Positions 1 to 8,500 of a stretch of 11,413 nt of DNA are shown one piece after another. Position numbers and translations under genes: made by a program. The stretch's first letter is position 1. Every line of letters begins with the position of its first letter. Origin of the DNA: an uncultured Gemmiger sp. (GTDB taxonomy: Bacteria; Bacillota; Clostridia; Oscillospirales; Ruminococcaceae); assembly GCA_944382805.1 (NCBI GenBank), contig CALWNS010000042.1, positions 1 through 11,413 of the forward strand, written 5' to 3'. The notes under the pieces were generated by a model. It saw only the letters and a program-made list of their open reading frames with translations. It did not search any database and was not told the origin of the DNA.

Positions 1-507
1 ACCATCGTGGTCAACGGCTTCAGCAAGGCGTATTCCATGACCGGCTGGCGGCTGGGCTACGCGGCCGGGCCGGAGCCGATCATCCAGATCATGACCAAGA
101 TCCACCAGAGCTGCATCATGTCGGCCCCCACCACCAGCCAGTACGCGGCCGTGGTGGCGCTGCGCGCCTGCGATGACGAGATCGAGATGATGCGGGACGA
201 ATACAACCGCCGCCGGCGCTATATCGTCAAATCTTTGAACGATATGGGGTTGACCTGCTTTGAACCGAAAGGCGCGTTCTATGTGTTCCCGGATGTGCGC
301 CGCAGCGGTTTGAGCAGCGCTGAGTTCTGCGAGCGGCTGCTCAAAGAGCAGGAGGTCGCCATCATCCCCGGCGATGCGTTCGGCGCCTGCGGCGAAGGCT
401 ACGCCCGCATCAGCTACGCATACAGCGTAGATCACCTGGAAACAGCCGTGCACCGCATCCGCAATTTCCTGCAGGCGCACGGTTGGCTGCCGGAACAAAA
501 CGCCTGA
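1..507 (+). CDS. Class I/II PLP-dependent aminotransferase, C-terminal part (5' end outside window)
   Basis: Reading frame 1 is open from the first base to a TGA at 505-507, giving 168 residues; the upstream half lies outside the window, so the GTG at 7 is not a real start. The opening residues contain NGFSKAYSMTGWRLGY, the PLP-lysine signature of fold-type I aspartate/alanine/aromatic aminotransferases. The Schiff-base lysine is the AAG at 25-27. Near the C-terminus, GEGYARISYA contains the arginine (406-408) expected to bind the substrate alpha-carboxylate. By family knowledge it transfers an amino group between an amino acid and a 2-oxo acid in the cytoplasm. Substrate cannot be told from this fragment: aspartate, alanine, aromatic or N-acetyl-diaminopimelate aminotransferases of this subgroup look alike here. 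The next gene, ispE, starts 21 nt downstream, so the two are probably co-transcribed, although their pathways are unrelated. Confidence 0.93.
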   Translation, partial: TIVVNGFSKAYSMTGWRLGYAAGPEPIIQIMTKIHQSCIMSAPTTSQYAAVVALRACDDEIEMMRDEYNRRRRYIVKSLNDMGLTCFEPKGAFYVFPDVRRSGLSSAEFCERLLKEQEVAIIPGDAFGACGEGYARISYAYSVDHLETAVHRIRNFLQAHGWLPEQNA

Positions 508-528
508 ACATTTGGGGGAGGGGCGCCC

Positions 529-1401
529 ATGCAAAGAAAACCTGTCACCGTGCTGGCGTCGGCCAAGCTCAATCTGGCGCTGGATGTCATCGGCACGCTG
601 CCAAACGGCTACCATGACCTGGATATGGTCATGCAGGCCATCACGCTGTACGAAACGCTGGAACTGCGCCGCAGCCGTTACCTGAACGTGCGGATGCCGG
701 GCAGTTTTGTGCCGGTGAACGAGAAAAACACCGCCGTCAAGGCGGCGCTGGCCTTTTTCCACTATACCGGCCTGCTGGCGGGCGTGGATATCACGATCCG
801 CAAGCGGGTGCCGGTGCGCGCCGGCATGGCGGGCGGCAGCGCCGATTCGGCCGGGGTGCTGGTCGGCATGAACGAACTGTACGGCGCAAAGCTGTCGATG
901 AGCGAACTCTGCGCGCTGGGTGCTTCGATCGGCGCCGATGTGCCGTTTGCGCTCATGGGCGGCACCTGCCGGGTCAAAGGCGTCGGCGATCTGCTCAAGC
1001 CGCTGCCGCCCTGCCCGGCGTGCTGGTTCGTGGTGGTCATGCCCAGCATCGGCGTTTCCACGCCGGAAGCCTTCCAGCGCTACGACCGCATGGGCAGCCC
1101 GCTGCACCCGGACTGCGCGCGGCTGGAACAGGCCGTGCGCGCCGGGGACCTGCCCGCGCTGTGCGCGGCGGCCGGCAATGCGCTGGAGCACTGCTCCGGC
1201 GCGACCGAGACCCCGGCCATCCGCGCGATCCTGGACGGGCACGGCGCGCTGGCCAGCCTGATGACCGGCTCCGGCGCGGCCGTGTTCGGCATCTTTGGCG
1301 AACAGGCCGGGGCCGAAGCCGCGGCCGAAGCGCTGCGCGCACAGTATAAGCAGGTCTATCTGGCGCAGCCGGACCGCGGCGGCGCGCGCGTTCTGGCCTG
1401 A
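529..1401 (+). CDS. ispE: 4-diphosphocytidyl-2-C-methyl-D-erythritol kinase (IspE)
   Basis: This 290-residue protein is full length for IspE, the GHMP-family kinase that phosphorylates CDP-methylerythritol with ATP in the MEP (non-mevalonate) isoprenoid pathway in the cytoplasm. Visible motifs, in order: ASAKLNL near the N-terminus with K13, followed by NGYHDLDMVMQA (substrate-binding region); the glycine-rich ATP loop RAGMAGGSADSAG at about 97-109; GADVPFALMGG with the presumed catalytic aspartate D137; and the C-terminal GHMP segment MTGSGAAVFGIF at 245-256. The ATP loop reads GMAGGSAD where many homologues have GLGGGSSD, a conservative variation. The start at 529 is supported by a purine-rich GGGGGAGGGG about 6 nt upstream. 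It lies 21 nt after the aminotransferase and is followed by a terminator-like hairpin at 1427-1458, which probably ends this transcription unit. Confidence 0.96.
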   Translation: MQRKPVTVLASAKLNLALDVIGTLPNGYHDLDMVMQAITLYETLELRRSRYLNVRMPGSFVPVNEKNTAVKAALAFFHYTGLLAGVDITIRKRVPVRAGMAGGSADSAGVLVGMNELYGAKLSMSELCALGASIGADVPFALMGGTCRVKGVGDLLKPLPPCPACWFVVVMPSIGVSTPEAFQRYDRMGSPLHPDCARLEQAVRAGDLPALCAAAGNALEHCSGATETPAIRAILDGHGALASLMTGSGAAVFGIFGEQAGAEAAAEALRAQYKQVYLAQPDRGGARVLA

Positions 1402-1426
1402 CGCTGTGGCGCTTGTTTGGCGCGGC

Positions 1427-1467
1427 CCCCTTTTGCCCATACTGTTGGGCGAAAGGGGTGTTTTTCT
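1427..1467 (+). terminator. Intrinsic terminator after ispE whose 3' arm holds the spoIIR ribosome binding site
   Basis: Bases 1427-1439 (CCCCTTTTGCCCA) pair with 1446-1458 (TGGGCGAAAGGGG) over 13 consecutive pairs, with one G-T wobble at 1434/1451 and a 6-nt loop TACTGT. TGTTTTTCT follows directly at 1459-1467. Stem plus T-tract is the classical Rho-independent layout and would end the aminotransferase-ispE transcript. The spoIIR start codon is at 1468, so AAAGGGG (1452-1458), its only visible Shine-Dalgarno sequence, is buried in the 3' arm. A transcript reading in from upstream would therefore either stop here or carry a masked ribosome binding site. I could not identify a convincing spoIIR promoter. 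Confidence 0.75.
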
Positions 1468-2133
1468 ATGGAGAGCAAACGGACGCCCGGCCCTGCGCGG
1501 CCGGCAAACGGGGAAAAAAGCCGCCTGCGGCGGGCGCTGGAACTGGGTTGCGCGCTGGCGTTCTGCCTGACGCTGGTACTTAGCGCGGCGCTGGCGCGTT
1601 ACGGCGCGCTCTGCCGCCGCGTCTGCGGGGATACCCTGCGCCTGCACATCGTGGCCAACAGCAATTCGGTCCAGGACCAGCTGCTCAAGCTCCGCGTGCG
1701 GGACGCTGTGCTGGACGCGGTGGCCGCCGTCACGGCCGGCGCGGCCGACCGCGACCAGGCGGCGGGGGCCGTGTCGCGCGCGCTGCCCTACTTGCAGCAG
1801 GTCTGCCGCCGGGCGGCCGGCGGGGAACAGGCGGTGTGCCTGCGGCTGGAGGAGGCGGAGTTCCCCGCGCGGGATTACGGCGAGTTCCGCCTGCCGGCCG
1901 GCCGCTACACGGCGCTGCGCATCGAATTGGGCCGGGCACAGGGGCGCAACTGGTTCTGCGTGCTGTACCCGGCGCTGTGCGTGGGCAGCAGCGGCGCCCG
2001 CTACCGGGACGAAGCGGAAAACGTGCTGGTCTTTGGCCGCTACGAACTGCGCTGCGCCCTGTACGACTCCCTGCGCGCGCTGTGGCAAGGGGCGGGCGAT
2101 GCGTCCGCGCCGCCCGCCGGCGCAGGGGACTGA
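1468..2133 (+). CDS. spoIIR: Stage II sporulation protein R (SpoIIR)
   Basis: The 221-residue product matches SpoIIR in length (about 220) and motifs. SpoIIR is made in the forespore under sigma-F, is exported into the intermembrane space, and triggers SpoIIGA to process pro-sigma-E in the mother cell. The N-terminus is basic (K/R-rich, 1-22), followed by a hydrophobic export/anchor segment at about 23-43. Then come the family hallmarks RLHIVANSNS (58-67), DQLLKLRVRDAVLDAV, and NWFCVLYPALC (161-171) with conserved C164 and C171. The frame extends upstream to a TTG at 1417, but ATG 1468 is preferred because AAAGGGG sits 9 nt upstream and the signal segment is then placed normally. That site lies inside a hairpin (1427-1458). 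addB begins 17 nt after the stop. The gene marks a spore-forming lineage but does not prove that this organism sporulates. Confidence 0.94.
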   Translation: MESKRTPGPARPANGEKSRLRRALELGCALAFCLTLVLSAALARYGALCRRVCGDTLRLHIVANSNSVQDQLLKLRVRDAVLDAVAAVTAGAADRDQAAGAVSRALPYLQQVCRRAAGGEQAVCLRLEEAEFPARDYGEFRLPAGRYTALRIELGRAQGRNWFCVLYPALCVGSSGARYRDEAENVLVFGRYELRCALYDSLRALWQGAGDASAPPAGAGD

Positions 2134-2150
2134 ACATAGGAGTTTATGTT

Positions 2151-5100
2151 ATGCTGACCTTACTTCTCGGCCCTTCGGGCAGCGGAAAATCCAGCCGCAT
2201 CCGGCAGGAACTGAAAGCGCGCGCCCAGGCCGGGCAGCGCAGCATCCTGGTGGTGCCGGAACAGTTTACCTCCTCCACCGAAGGCGCGCTGTACGGCGCT
2301 TTGGGGGATTCGCTTTCCGGCTATGTGGAGAGTTATTCCTTTACCTCTTTGGCGGAAACGCTGCTGCGGCGCTATGGCGGAGCGGCGGTGCCCACTTTGA
2401 GCGAGGCGGGTCGCGCCGTCCTGGTGCGCCGCGCGGTCGAACAGCTGCTGGACCGGGTCGTGTACTACGGCCGCCAGCGGCAGAGCGCGGCGTTTTGCCG
2501 CAAAGCCGCCGAGACCATCGACGAGCTGAAAAGCGCCGGCATCCGCCCGGAAACGCTGGCCGCCTATGCGCGCGCGCCGGGGGCGGATACGGCCAAATTG
2601 AGCGAACTGGCGCTGATCTACGGCGCATACGAAAGCCTGCTGGTGCAGACCGGCATGGACCCCGGCGACCGCCAGGAGCTGGCGGCCAAGCGCCTGCAGC
2701 AGGCAGGGGGCGGGGCTGACTTTTTTGCCGGCCGCGCCGTATACATGGATGAATTCGACACATTCAACGCACCCAAGCGCGCGCTGCTAGCCGCCATGCT
2801 GCCGGCGGCGGATGTGACGGTCAGCCTGTGCTGCGACGGTTTACAGGAGACGGACGGCGGCCTGGGGCTGTTCAGCGGCGCGCGCCAGATGGCGGCGGTG
2901 CTCAAGGCGATGGCGGCCAAAGCGGGCGTGCAGACCCACACCGAACTGCTGACAGAGGATCTGCGCCACAGGCAGGCCCCGGCGCTGGCCGAGCTGGCCC
3001 TGCTGCTGGCCGACCCCGGCTATGTGCCCGAGCAGACGGTGGATGCACAGGCGCCGGGCGGGCCGGCCATCACGGTGTTCTGTGCGCCGGACCGCCAGCA
3101 GGAGGCCAAGGCGGCCGCGGCGGCGGTGCGCGCGCGGGCGCAGGCCGGCGTGCCGTACAGCCGCATGGCGGTCATCTGCCGGGATGCGGCCAGCTACCTT
3201 TCGGCGGTGCGCTATGAATTCCGGCTGCAGGGCATCCCGCTGTTCTGCGATGAACCCACCACGCCGGAAAATACCGCCCCCGCCCGCGCCGTTTTGGCGG
3301 CGCTGGACCTTTTGCGCGGCGGCCTGGGTGGCCCGGCGCTGCTGCGCCTGGTCAAGACCGGCCTGGTCGACCTGCCGGAGGAGACGGCCTGCGCGCTGGA
3401 AAACTATGCCTACACCTGGCCGCTGCGCGCGGACGATTGGCGCGCGCCCTTTACGCGCCACCCCGGCGGCTATACCGACCGATGGGAGCAGCAGGATCAT
3501 GACGACCTGGCCCTGGCGGAGCAGGGGCGCGCCTTTTTGGTGCAGCGGGCGGAAAAGTTCCTGAAGCGGGCGCGCGGGGCCGATGTGGCGGACCTGACCA
3601 AGCAGATCTATCTCTTTTTGCAGGCGCTGGGGGCCGAGCGCGCGCTGGAACGCCTGGCCGAAACGCTGCGCGCCCGGGGCGAACTGCCGGCGGCCGATGA
3701 GGCGCTGCGCGAATGGAACGTCGTGACCGGCCTGCTCAACGATATGGTCCGCCTGACCGGCACGGCGGCCGGCGCGCCCAACACGCTGGCCCCGGCCGAA
3801 TACGCCGACTTTTTCACCCTGCTGCTGCGCACGACCGACCTGGGGCACATCCCCCAAAGCCTGAACAGCGTGATCTTTACCACGGCCGGCCGTATGCGCC
3901 TGCCCGAAACCGACGCCTGCTTTGTGCTGGGCCTGGCCGAAGGCGAATTCCCGCAGACGCCGGGGGACAGCGGCCTTCTGACCCACGCCGACCGCGACGC
4001 CATGATCGCCCAGGGGGCGGAGCTGCCGGACTGCTTTGAGAACCGCGTCATCCGCGAACAGGTCTGTTTTTACAAAGCGCTGACCGCGCCGGGCCGCTGG
4101 CTGTGGCTCTCCTGGCCGGGCGGGGCGGCAGGGCTGCCCGTTTCGGCCGCGCTGGCCCCGGCGCTGGGACTGCTGGGCGTGCCGCCGGCCGAACCGGACG
4201 CCGCCGCGCTGGCCGGCACGCCGGCTGCGGCGCTGGACCTGCTGGGCAGCTTGTGGCAGCAGAACACCCCGCAGCGCGCCGCCGTGGAGCAGGCGCTGGA
4301 GGAGCTGCGCGGCACGCCGGCCGCCGCGCCCGGCCTGGACGCCGTGCGCCGCGCCGCCGAGCGCGCGCCGGCCGGCGTACAGGACCTGGCCGCGCTGGAA
4401 GCGCTGCTTGGCCCGCGGCTGCACATCAGCCCCACCCGGTTCGAGCGGTACGCCGTGTGCCCCTTTGGCTACTTTATGCAGTTTGTGCTGCGGGCCAAGC
4501 CGCGGCGCAAGGCGGAGCTGGCCCCCAACATCAGCGGCACGCTGACCCACTGGGTGCTGGAACAGGCGCTGTCCCGCCAGGGCGAGGCGTTCAACGACCT
4601 GACCCCGGAACAGATTGAGCAGCTGACTGCCGACCTGGTGCAGGAATACGTGGAGACCAACCTGCCGGGGGCCGGTGTGCGGATGCAGTACCTGCTGCAG
4701 CGCATCCGGCGCAACCTGGTGGGTCTGCTGGGCTTTATCCAGCGGGATATGCGCCAGTCCGGCTTTAGGCCGGTGGCGTTTGAGCTGCGCATCGACGACC
4801 GCCCCGACCCCGATGACCCGCAGGCCCCGCGCGTCCCGCCCGTGGAACTGACCGACAGCGCGGGCCACACCATCCGCGTGGTCGGCACGGTGGACCGTGT
4901 GGACGCCATGGAACTGGGCGGCAGGACCTACCTGCGGGTGGTCGATTACAAGACCGGCAGCAAGCAGTTTGACCTGCGCGAGGTTTGGTACGGGCTGGAT
5001 TGCCAGATGCTGCTCTATCTGTTCACGCTGGAGCGCAACGGCGGGCAGCTGTTCAAGGACCCGGCCGCCGCCGGGGTGGAGTACCTGTGGGCCGACCCGG

Positions 5101-5522
5101 CGCCCCGCTCCGCCGCGCGGGCCGAAGCGGAGGAAGCCGCCCCGCCCGCCTACCCGCTGGAGGGCCTGCTGCTCGACGACGAAAGCATTTACCGCGCCAT
5201 GGATACGCGCGGCACGGGCGAATTTGTGCCGCTCACCTTCAGCGCCAAGACCGGCAAGGTCAATGCGGCCGCGCGCCGGCATCTGGCCGGGCGGGAAAAG
5301 CTGGACCGCATCCGGGAGCATCTGGACGGGCTGCTGACCACGATGGCCGACCGTCTGTACGGCGGGCGCATCGCCGCCGAGCCGTTCGTGCCCGGCGGCC
5401 GCAGCCCCTGCGCCTACTGCGACTACCGCACCGTGTGTGGCCACGCGGACGGCGAAGGGGAGCGCGCCCCCGCGCTGCAAAGCGACCCGTTCGAAGACCC
5501 CGGCCCCGCGCAGGCAGAATAA
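2151..5522 (+). CDS. addB: ATP-dependent helicase-nuclease subunit B (AddB/RexB)
   Basis: This 1123-residue protein is the B subunit of the AddAB complex, which resects double-strand breaks, responds to Chi and prepares DNA for RecA; family length is about 1150. The N-terminus carries a Walker A motif, GPSGSGKS at residues 7-14. The middle is a degenerate UvrD-like region. The C-terminal RecB-type nuclease is recognisable from GTVDRVD (D915, D918) and VDYKTGS (D932, K934). Four cysteines, C770 in the VCPFGYF motif and C1087, C1090 and C1096 in the CAYCDYRTVC motif, match the iron-sulfur cluster that staples this nuclease in AddB. The frame is open upstream to 1836, inside spoIIR, but ATG 2151 is chosen because ATAGGAG lies about 8 nt upstream and Walker A then falls at the usual position. 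The gene sits 17 nt after spoIIR and 19 nt before addA, suggesting one operon. Confidence 0.96.
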   Translation: MLTLLLGPSGSGKSSRIRQELKARAQAGQRSILVVPEQFTSSTEGALYGALGDSLSGYVESYSFTSLAETLLRRYGGAAVPTLSEAGRAVLVRRAVEQLLDRVVYYGRQRQSAAFCRKAAETIDELKSAGIRPETLAAYARAPGADTAKLSELALIYGAYESLLVQTGMDPGDRQELAAKRLQQAGGGADFFAGRAVYMDEFDTFNAPKRALLAAMLPAADVTVSLCCDGLQETDGGLGLFSGARQMAAVLKAMAAKAGVQTHTELLTEDLRHRQAPALAELALLLADPGYVPEQTVDAQAPGGPAITVFCAPDRQQEAKAAAAAVRARAQAGVPYSRMAVICRDAASYLSAVRYEFRLQGIPLFCDEPTTPENTAPARAVLAALDLLRGGLGGPALLRLVKTGLVDLPEETACALENYAYTWPLRADDWRAPFTRHPGGYTDRWEQQDHDDLALAEQGRAFLVQRAEKFLKRARGADVADLTKQIYLFLQALGAERALERLAETLRARGELPAADEALREWNVVTGLLNDMVRLTGTAAGAPNTLAPAEYADFFTLLLRTTDLGHIPQSLNSVIFTTAGRMRLPETDACFVLGLAEGEFPQTPGDSGLLTHADRDAMIAQGAELPDCFENRVIREQVCFYKALTAPGRWLWLSWPGGAAGLPVSAALAPALGLLGVPPAEPDAAALAGTPAAALDLLGSLWQQNTPQRAAVEQALEELRGTPAAAPGLDAVRRAAERAPAGVQDLAALEALLGPRLHISPTRFERYAVCPFGYFMQFVLRAKPRRKAELAPNISGTLTHWVLEQALSRQGEAFNDLTPEQIEQLTADLVQEYVETNLPGAGVRMQYLLQRIRRNLVGLLGFIQRDMRQSGFRPVAFELRIDDRPDPDDPQAPRVPPVELTDSAGHTIRVVGTVDRVDAMELGGRTYLRVVDYKTGSKQFDLREVWYGLDCQMLLYLFTLERNGGQLFKDPAAAGVEYLWADPAPRSAARAEAEEAAPPAYPLEGLLLDDESIYRAMDTRGTGEFVPLTFSAKTGKVNAAARRHLAGREKLDRIREHLDGLLTTMADRLYGGRIAAEPFVPGGRSPCAYCDYRTVCGHADGEGERAPALQSDPFEDPGPAQAE

Positions 5523-5541
5523 AACAAACAGGAGCAAAAGT

Positions 5542-8500
5542 ATGTCCATCGCCATCCAGTTTACCCCGGCCCAGGCCGCGGCCATCACGGCGCGCGGCGG
5601 CAGTTTGCTGGTCAGCGCGGCGGCCGGCTCCGGCAAAACGCGCGTGCTGGTCGAACGGGCGGTGGGGCTGATCTGCGACCCGGAACACCCGGTCGAGGCC
5701 GACCGCCTGCTTATTATGACCTTTACCAACGCGGCGGCCGCCAAACTGCGCGCCGATATCACCGAACGCCTGCTGGCGGAGGTCCGCGCCCACCCGGCCG
5801 ACCAGCGCCTGCGCCGCCAGCAGCTGCGGCTGCAGTGCGCGTCCATCGGCACGGTGGACGCTTTCTGCCTGCATTTTGTGCAGCAGCACTTTGCCGCATT
5901 GGAGATCCCGCCCGACTTTACCACGGCGGACGAAGCCACGCTGGCCCGCCTGCGGCAGGAAACGCTGGCCAATGTTTTGGAACAGGCCTACACGGACCCG
6001 GATTTCCGTGCGTTTGCCGACCTGTACGACCGCGGCCGCACCGACGATACGGCGGGCACGGCGCTGCTGGAACTGTACGATTTTACCCGCACGCTGCCGC
6101 ACCCGGACGCCGCGCTCGACCGGTTTGCCGCAGCCTGGGCCGGCGAGGCCCCGCCGCAGGAAACGGACTGGGGCCGGGCGCTGCTTGCCGAAGCCGCCGC
6201 CCGCGTGCAGGGGGCGCTGCGCATGATCGAAGCGGCGCTGCACGCCAGCGTGCAGGAGGAAACGGCCGACCGCGCGTACACGGCGGTGCTTTTGGACGAC
6301 CAGAGCAAACTGGAACTGCTGGCGGAGCGCCTGCAGGCCGGCAGCTGGGACCGTGCGGCAGAGGCGCTTTCGCTTTTGGAAAACTGGCGCCGGCCCGGAG
6401 CCATCAAAGGCGGCAAAGAGGGGAACCCGGCCGCCCTGACCGCCAGCCTGCTGCGCGACCGCGCCAAAAAGCAGGTGGAAAAGCTGCGAGGCGACCTGCT
6501 GCTGTGTACGGCGGCGGAATTTGCCGCCGACCGCCGCCGCGCCGCGCCGCTGGTGGCGGCGCTGGTGCGGGCGGTACGCCTGTTCGCGCAGCGGTATTTT
6601 GCCGCCAAGGTCGAAGAGAAGGTGCTGGACTATGCCGACTACGAGCACCTGACCCTTGACCTTTTGCAGGCGGCGGACGGCGCGCGCACGCCGCTTTGCG
6701 CCACGGTCAGCAGCCGTTATGCGGCCGTGCTGGTGGACGAATACCAGGACACCAACGCCCTGCAGGACGCTATTTATTTCTCCCTGGCCGCGCCCGATGC
6801 CTCCAACCTCTTTTTTGTGGGGGATATCAAGCAGAGCATCTATCGCTTCCGCCAGGCGGACCCGGAAGTTTTCGCCGCCAAACAGGCGGCCTGGCAGCCC
6901 TGCCCGCAGCCGCTGCCCGTCCCGCTGCGCCGCCCGGCCACCATTGCGCTGGACGCTAATTTCCGCAGCGCGCCGGATGTGATCGCCGGCATCAATTTTA
7001 TTTTCGAGACGATCTTTTCCCAGCCGCTCGGCGGCATTGCCTACGGCCCGGGCCAGCGCCTGGTGGTGGGCAAGCCGGGCGCTTACCGCGGCCTGTGCGA
7101 GATCAGCGTGCTGGACGGGGCCGATGCCGCCGCAGACGCCGCCGCCATTGCGCAGCGCATCGGGCAGATGTGCGCCGCCGGCTTTGCTGTGCGGGAGGGC
7201 GAGGGCACGCGCCCGTGTACCTACGGGGATTTCTGCATCCTGCTGCGCGGCCGCGGCGATTTCCCGGTCTACGAAAACGCGCTGCGCGCGGCGGGCATCC
7301 CGGTCTATGCCGATGTGGCGGCCGATCTGCTGGACGCGCCCCATGTGCGCCCGTTCGCGGCGCTGCTGCGCATCCTGGACAACCCCGCCCAGGACGTGGA
7401 GCTGGCGGCCGTGCTGCTCAGCCCGCTGTACCCCTATACGCCGGACGATCTGGTCCGCCTGCGGGGCGCGGTGCCGGGCGGCAGCCTGTATGCGGCGGTG
7501 CTGCAAAAGGGCGGGGAACGCTTTGCGCCGTTCTGCCGGGACCTGGAACTCTTCCGCCGCCTGGCGCACACGCTGCCGGTCGACGCCCTGATCGGGGAAT
7601 TGTTCGCCCGCACCGGTTACCTGGCGGCTGCGGGCGCCATGCCGGACGGGGCGCGCTGCCGCCAGGACCTGCTGGCCTTTGCCGCCTGGGCGGCCGGCGC
7701 GGGCGCGCGCGGCCTGCCGGCGCTGGTGCGCGCTATGAGCGCTGCCCAGGCCGCGGGGGGCGTGCAGCCGGGCGGGGGCGGGCAGAGCCGGCCGGGCTGC
7801 GTGTCCATCATGACGGTCCACCGCTCCAAGGGGCTGGAATTCCCCATCGTATTCGTGGCCGATACCGCGCGCAGGTTCAACCAGAGCGACGCCATCCGCC
7901 CGGTGCTGTGCCACCGCAGCCTGGGCGTGGGCCTGATGCTGCGCGGCGCCGGCGGCGCCAGCCGCTACAAAACGCTGCCCTACGCGGCGCTGGCCCAGGC
8001 CATCCGCCGCGAGACCCTCAGCGAGGAAATGCGCATTTTGTATGTGGCGCTGACCCGCGCGCGGGACGCCCTGATCGTTACGGTGCCCGTCAAGCGGCTG
8101 GAAAGCGAGATCAAAACCCCGGCCCTCTGTGTCCACGCGGGGGCCACCGGGCCGGAAACGCTGCAGGGCTTTTCCTCCTGGGCGGGGTGGCTGCTCACCG
8201 CCGCGCTGTGCCACCCGGCCGGCGGCGAGCTGTGGCGGTACAGCAGCTTTCTGCCGCACACCCGTCCATCTGCCGCGCCGCTGTGCGTCCGCATCGCCCG
8301 GGCCGCGCCGGCGGCCGAGGCAGGGGCGCAGCCGCAGCCGCCCGCTGCGGCCGATGCCGCCCTGCTGGCCGAACTGCGGCGGGGCTTTGCCTGGCAGGAC
8401 CCGGACCGCGCGCTGTGCGAGGTCCCGGCCAAGGTCAGCGTATCGGCGGTGACCCACCCGGCCGGCAGCGTGCGGCTGGAGCGCCCGGCGTTTCTGCAAA

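Noticed and set aside
1344..1371. Possible sigma-F promoter for spoIIR in the 3' end of ispE (GTATA at 1344-1348)
   Set aside because: The -35-like GTATA fits the consensus, but no GGnnAnAnTR-type -10 follows at 15-16 nt. The nearest GG-starting sequence, at 1362, has the wrong spacing and bases.
1417..1467. Extended start of spoIIR at TTG 1417
   Set aside because: It would put 17 residues encoded by the terminator hairpin in front of the signal segment and has no ribosome binding site. ATG 1468 has AAAGGGG 9 nt upstream.
2841..5972. Open frame of 1043 codons on the minus strand, antisense to addB and the start of addA
   Set aside because: GC-saturated third positions on the + strand remove stop codons from the antisense frame. 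The translation is low-complexity R/A/G/Q-rich, matches no family I know, and lies opposite a complete addB with all its motifs.
7741..7800. Gly/Gln-rich stretch in AddA just before helicase motif V, considered as an insertion or frameshift scar
   Set aside because: The frame stays open and motif V follows at once. Variable linkers occur at this position in UvrD-like helicases, and no repeat or duplication flanks it.
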